Below are positions 62,435 to 64,000 of a stretch of DNA of 64,000 nt, one piece after another (the stretch's first letter is position 1; each line of letters opens with the position of its first letter). The notes under the pieces were generated by a model. It was given only the letters and a program-made list of their open reading frames with translations, searched no databases and was not told the origin of the DNA. The position numbers and the translations under genes are program-made. The stretch is taken from NCBI GenBank assembly GCA_016937215.1, contig JAFGWI010000033.1, positions 18,479 through 82,478 of the forward strand. The letters are read 5' to 3'. The DNA is from Spirochaetales bacterium (GTDB lineage: Bacteria; Spirochaetota; Spirochaetia; SZUA-6; JAFGRV01).

Positions 62435-63420
62435 GGCACTTCCACTGTGTTAAAAATTTCCTGAATCAGGTCTTCAGAGGTTTTTTCTTCTGCCTCAGCC
62501 TCGTAACTCACAATCACACGGTGACGGAGCACATCAAAACCAATGGACTTCACATCCTGAGGCGTTACATATCCACGCCCCTGAAGCAGCGCGTAAGCCT
62601 TGCTGGCCAGTGTCAGAAAAATGGTGGCACGAGGTGAAGCGCCGTACTGAATCAGATTGCCCATCTCAAGACCGTATTCCGAAGGATTTCGAGTCGCCTG
62701 AATCAGGTTCACAATATATTCCTCGATTTTTTCATCCATATAAATATCTTCAGCCAGAGCGCGAAGCCGCACAAAATCCTTGGGCTTGATCACCGGTTTC
62801 ACTTCGATTTTCTGTGAAGTTCTGCTCATGGCCCTGAGGATCTTCAACTCATCCTCTTTGGAAGGATAGGTCACGCGAAGCTTCATCATAAAACGGTCTA
62901 CCTGGGCTTCAGGCAAGGGGTAGGTTCCCTCCTGCTCGATGGGGTTCTGGGTCGCCAGAACAAGAAAAGGATCGGTGAGTTTATGGGTTTCGTCCCCAAG
63001 AGTCACCTGCCGCTCCTGCATGGCCTCGAGCAAAGCACTCTGCACCTTGGCCGGCGCGCGGTTAATCTCGTCAGCCAGAATCACATTGGCAAAAATCGGA
63101 CCCTTCTTGGTCATAAAATCCATGGTTTTGGGATTATAAATCAAGGTTCCCAGCAAATCAGCCGGCAGCAAGTCCGGCGTAAACTGGATGCGCTGAAAAC
63201 TGGCATCCATGGTTTTAGCCAGAGTGGTTACTGACAAAGTCTTGGCCAGCCCGGGCACACCCTCAATCAAAATATGCTGATTACATAAAAGCCCGATCAA
63301 AAGGCGTTCGATCATGTATTCCTGCCCCACAATCACCGAGGCGATCTCCTTTTTTATCTGGGTCAATAAGGCACTCTCTTTTTCGACCCGTTCGCCGATC
63401 TGTTTCACATCAACAGCCAT
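62431..63420 (-). CDS. moxR: MoxR-family AAA+ ATPase
   Basis: This 329-residue AAA+ protein starts at ATG 63418-63420, set by AAGGGGAG. It has Walker A GVPGLAKT, Walker B VILADEINRAPAKVQSALLEAM, sensor 1 ATQNP and the conserved EGTYPLPEAQVDRFM. MoxR ATPases act as chaperones that fit metal or cofactors into VWA-containing proteins, here the DUF58, BatA and BatB proteins. It is the first gene of a nine-gene operon running to batE, with every junction overlapping or within 30 bases. Confidence 0.93.
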   Translation of the reverse strand: MAVDVKQIGERVEKESALLTQIKKEIASVIVGQEYMIERLLIGLLCNQHILIEGVPGLAKTLSVTTLAKTMDASFQRIQFTPDLLPADLLGTLIYNPKTMDFMTKKGPIFANVILADEINRAPAKVQSALLEAMQERQVTLGDETHKLTDPFLVLATQNPIEQEGTYPLPEAQVDRFMMKLRVTYPSKEDELKILRAMSRTSQKIEVKPVIKPKDFVRLRALAEDIYMDEKIEEYIVNLIQATRNPSEYGLEMGNLIQYGASPRATIFLTLASKAYALLQGRGYVTPQDVKSIGFDVLRHRVIVSYEAEAEEKTSEDLIQEIFNTVEVP

Positions 63421-63593
63421 AGCGGTCTCCCCTTTCAGAAATAGCATTTGGCCACAAAGGCCATTGTACAGGATTTATATAGATTTATTTTTATAACTTA
63501 TAACGAAAAAACTTAGAAAAGGTTACAATTTTTTTCATATCGAGTAAAGGAAATTTCCCCGAATTTTATCAATTCTTTTTTAGATAAGATTTT

Positions 63594-63740
63594 GGGCGTT
63601 GCCTGCCGCCCGGGGGCTTGGCAGGCCGGGCTTTGCGCCACTTCGCTAGCGCTCCGACCCCTTTTTTCGCGTAACTCGCGAAAAAAGGGTTTTCGTCGGT
63701 TTTTTGAAAAAAACCTCCTCATGGCTCCAATCCCTAACGC
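63594..63740 (+). repeat. Family A folded repeat, complete (copy A9)
   Basis: It runs GGGCGTTGCCTGC to CCAATCCCTAACGC. It has hairpin 0 (GCCTGC.../...GGCAGGC), the core CGGGCTTTGCGC...GCTCCGA, hairpin 1 (CCTTTTTTCGCG/CGCGAAAAAAGG) and hairpin 2 (GGTTTTTT/AAAAAACC). It lies upstream of moxR. Nothing else is seen in the preceding 150 bases. Confidence 0.82.
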
Positions 63741-63785
63741 TGCGGAAACTGTCGCGCGACTGTCAGAGGTACAATATCAGCTCTA

Positions 63786-63910
63786 TATATAGGGGTGTAA
63801 ATTCTGAAGCATTTATCCATGATCTTTTGCCCCCAATTTTTATGAATTTATATCTAACTATAAAGCTGATCGTAAAAAAAATTGCTGATGTCATTCTGAG
63901 GAGGAACGAC
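63786..63910 (+). repeat. Family B repeat (copy B3)
   Basis: In plus orientation GGGGTGTAAA...CTGAAGCATTTA, TTTTGCCCCCA and TGTCATTCTGAGGAGG match the reverse complement of copy B1 along about 125 bases. It starts 46 bases after family A copy A9. Confidence 0.68.
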
Positions 63911-63913
63911 GGG

Positions 63914-64000
63914 GGGCCTGGTCATAAATGCTCCGCATTTATTGCTCGGCCATGCGTCCTGGGCCTGGTCATAAATGCTCCGCATTTATTGCTCGGCCAT
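63914..64000 (+). repeat. Tandem 47-bp repeat at the right window edge
   Basis: Two identical 40-base units (63914-63953 and 63961-64000) are separated by GCGTCCT, giving a 47-bp period. Each unit contains the hairpin ATAAATGC/GCATTTAT. The array may continue past the window. Confidence 0.72.

Noticed and set aside
53505..63420. The large bat operon as a new defence or secretion system
   Set aside because: The gene set moxR, DUF58, batA-E is a known envelope/aerotolerance operon. Only the SurA-like addition is noteworthy.

Overview
The window looks like a chromosomal segment of a Gram-negative-type, low-to-moderate-GC bacterium. The outer-membrane machinery (SLBB polysaccharide exporter, TolC-like protein, many lipoproteins) supports this. 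A Spirochaetota-like host is my best guess, from the long moxR-DUF58-batABCDE operon, a citramalate synthase that closely recalls the Leptospira enzyme, PilZ and cNMP-linked signalling proteins and many lipoproteins. Bacteroidota or a neighbouring candidate phylum cannot be excluded. No 16S rRNA, prophage, IS transposase or CRISPR array is present, and the only RNA gene seen is one tRNA-Arg(CCU).

Layout: (1) 0.5-4.4 kb, a CsgD/VpsT-like LuxR regulator beside a Wza/Wzz-type exopolysaccharide export pair. (2) 4.6-10.1 kb, an unknown membrane protein, a metallo-beta-lactamase/double cyclic-nucleotide-domain fusion, a small exported protein, a HAD phosphatase and a lipoprotein. (3) 10.7-17.3 kb, a complete type I Wadjet anti-plasmid system, jetABCD, on the minus strand. 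(4) 18.2-22.2 kb, a VanZ-like protein, a citramalate synthase preceded by what reads as an isoleucine-codon attenuator, and a radical-SAM/HhH DNA-repair-type protein. (5) 22.4-31.3 kb, a MacAB-TolC-type efflux operon with a divergent histidine kinase/OmpR regulator pair; a GTAAAA motif occurs three times at exact 20-bp steps before the operon. (6) 32.0-35.3 kb, a perfect -24/-12 sigma-54 promoter driving a small exported protein, with an NtrB-like kinase and a sigma-54 activator downstream: a ZraPSR-like layout. (7) 35.6-43.7 kb, an HTH-EIIA fusion, tRNA-Arg, an orphan sugar-binding lipoprotein, a tandem CxxC protein, a three-gene surface-protein operon and galT. (8) 43.9-52.5 kb, xylan degradation: two GH10 xylanases and an esterase, two of them carrying dockerin modules, interspersed with an alpha/beta hydrolase, an odd acyltransferase and a PilZ protein. 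(9) 53.5-63.4 kb, a nine-gene moxR/bat operon.

The intergenic regions hold at least nine copies of a roughly 150-bp folded repeat (family A). Its ends are conserved, but its hairpin arms differ in sequence while keeping their pairing. A second repeat (family B) occurs three times, each time on the same side of a family A copy or remnant, and a third GC-rich repeat (family C) occurs twice. The most interesting signals outside annotated genes are the isoleucine attenuator before cimA, the family A/B elements, the sigma-54 module, the regulator-site array before the efflux operon, and a duplicated covarying hairpin element upstream of the CsgD-like gene.
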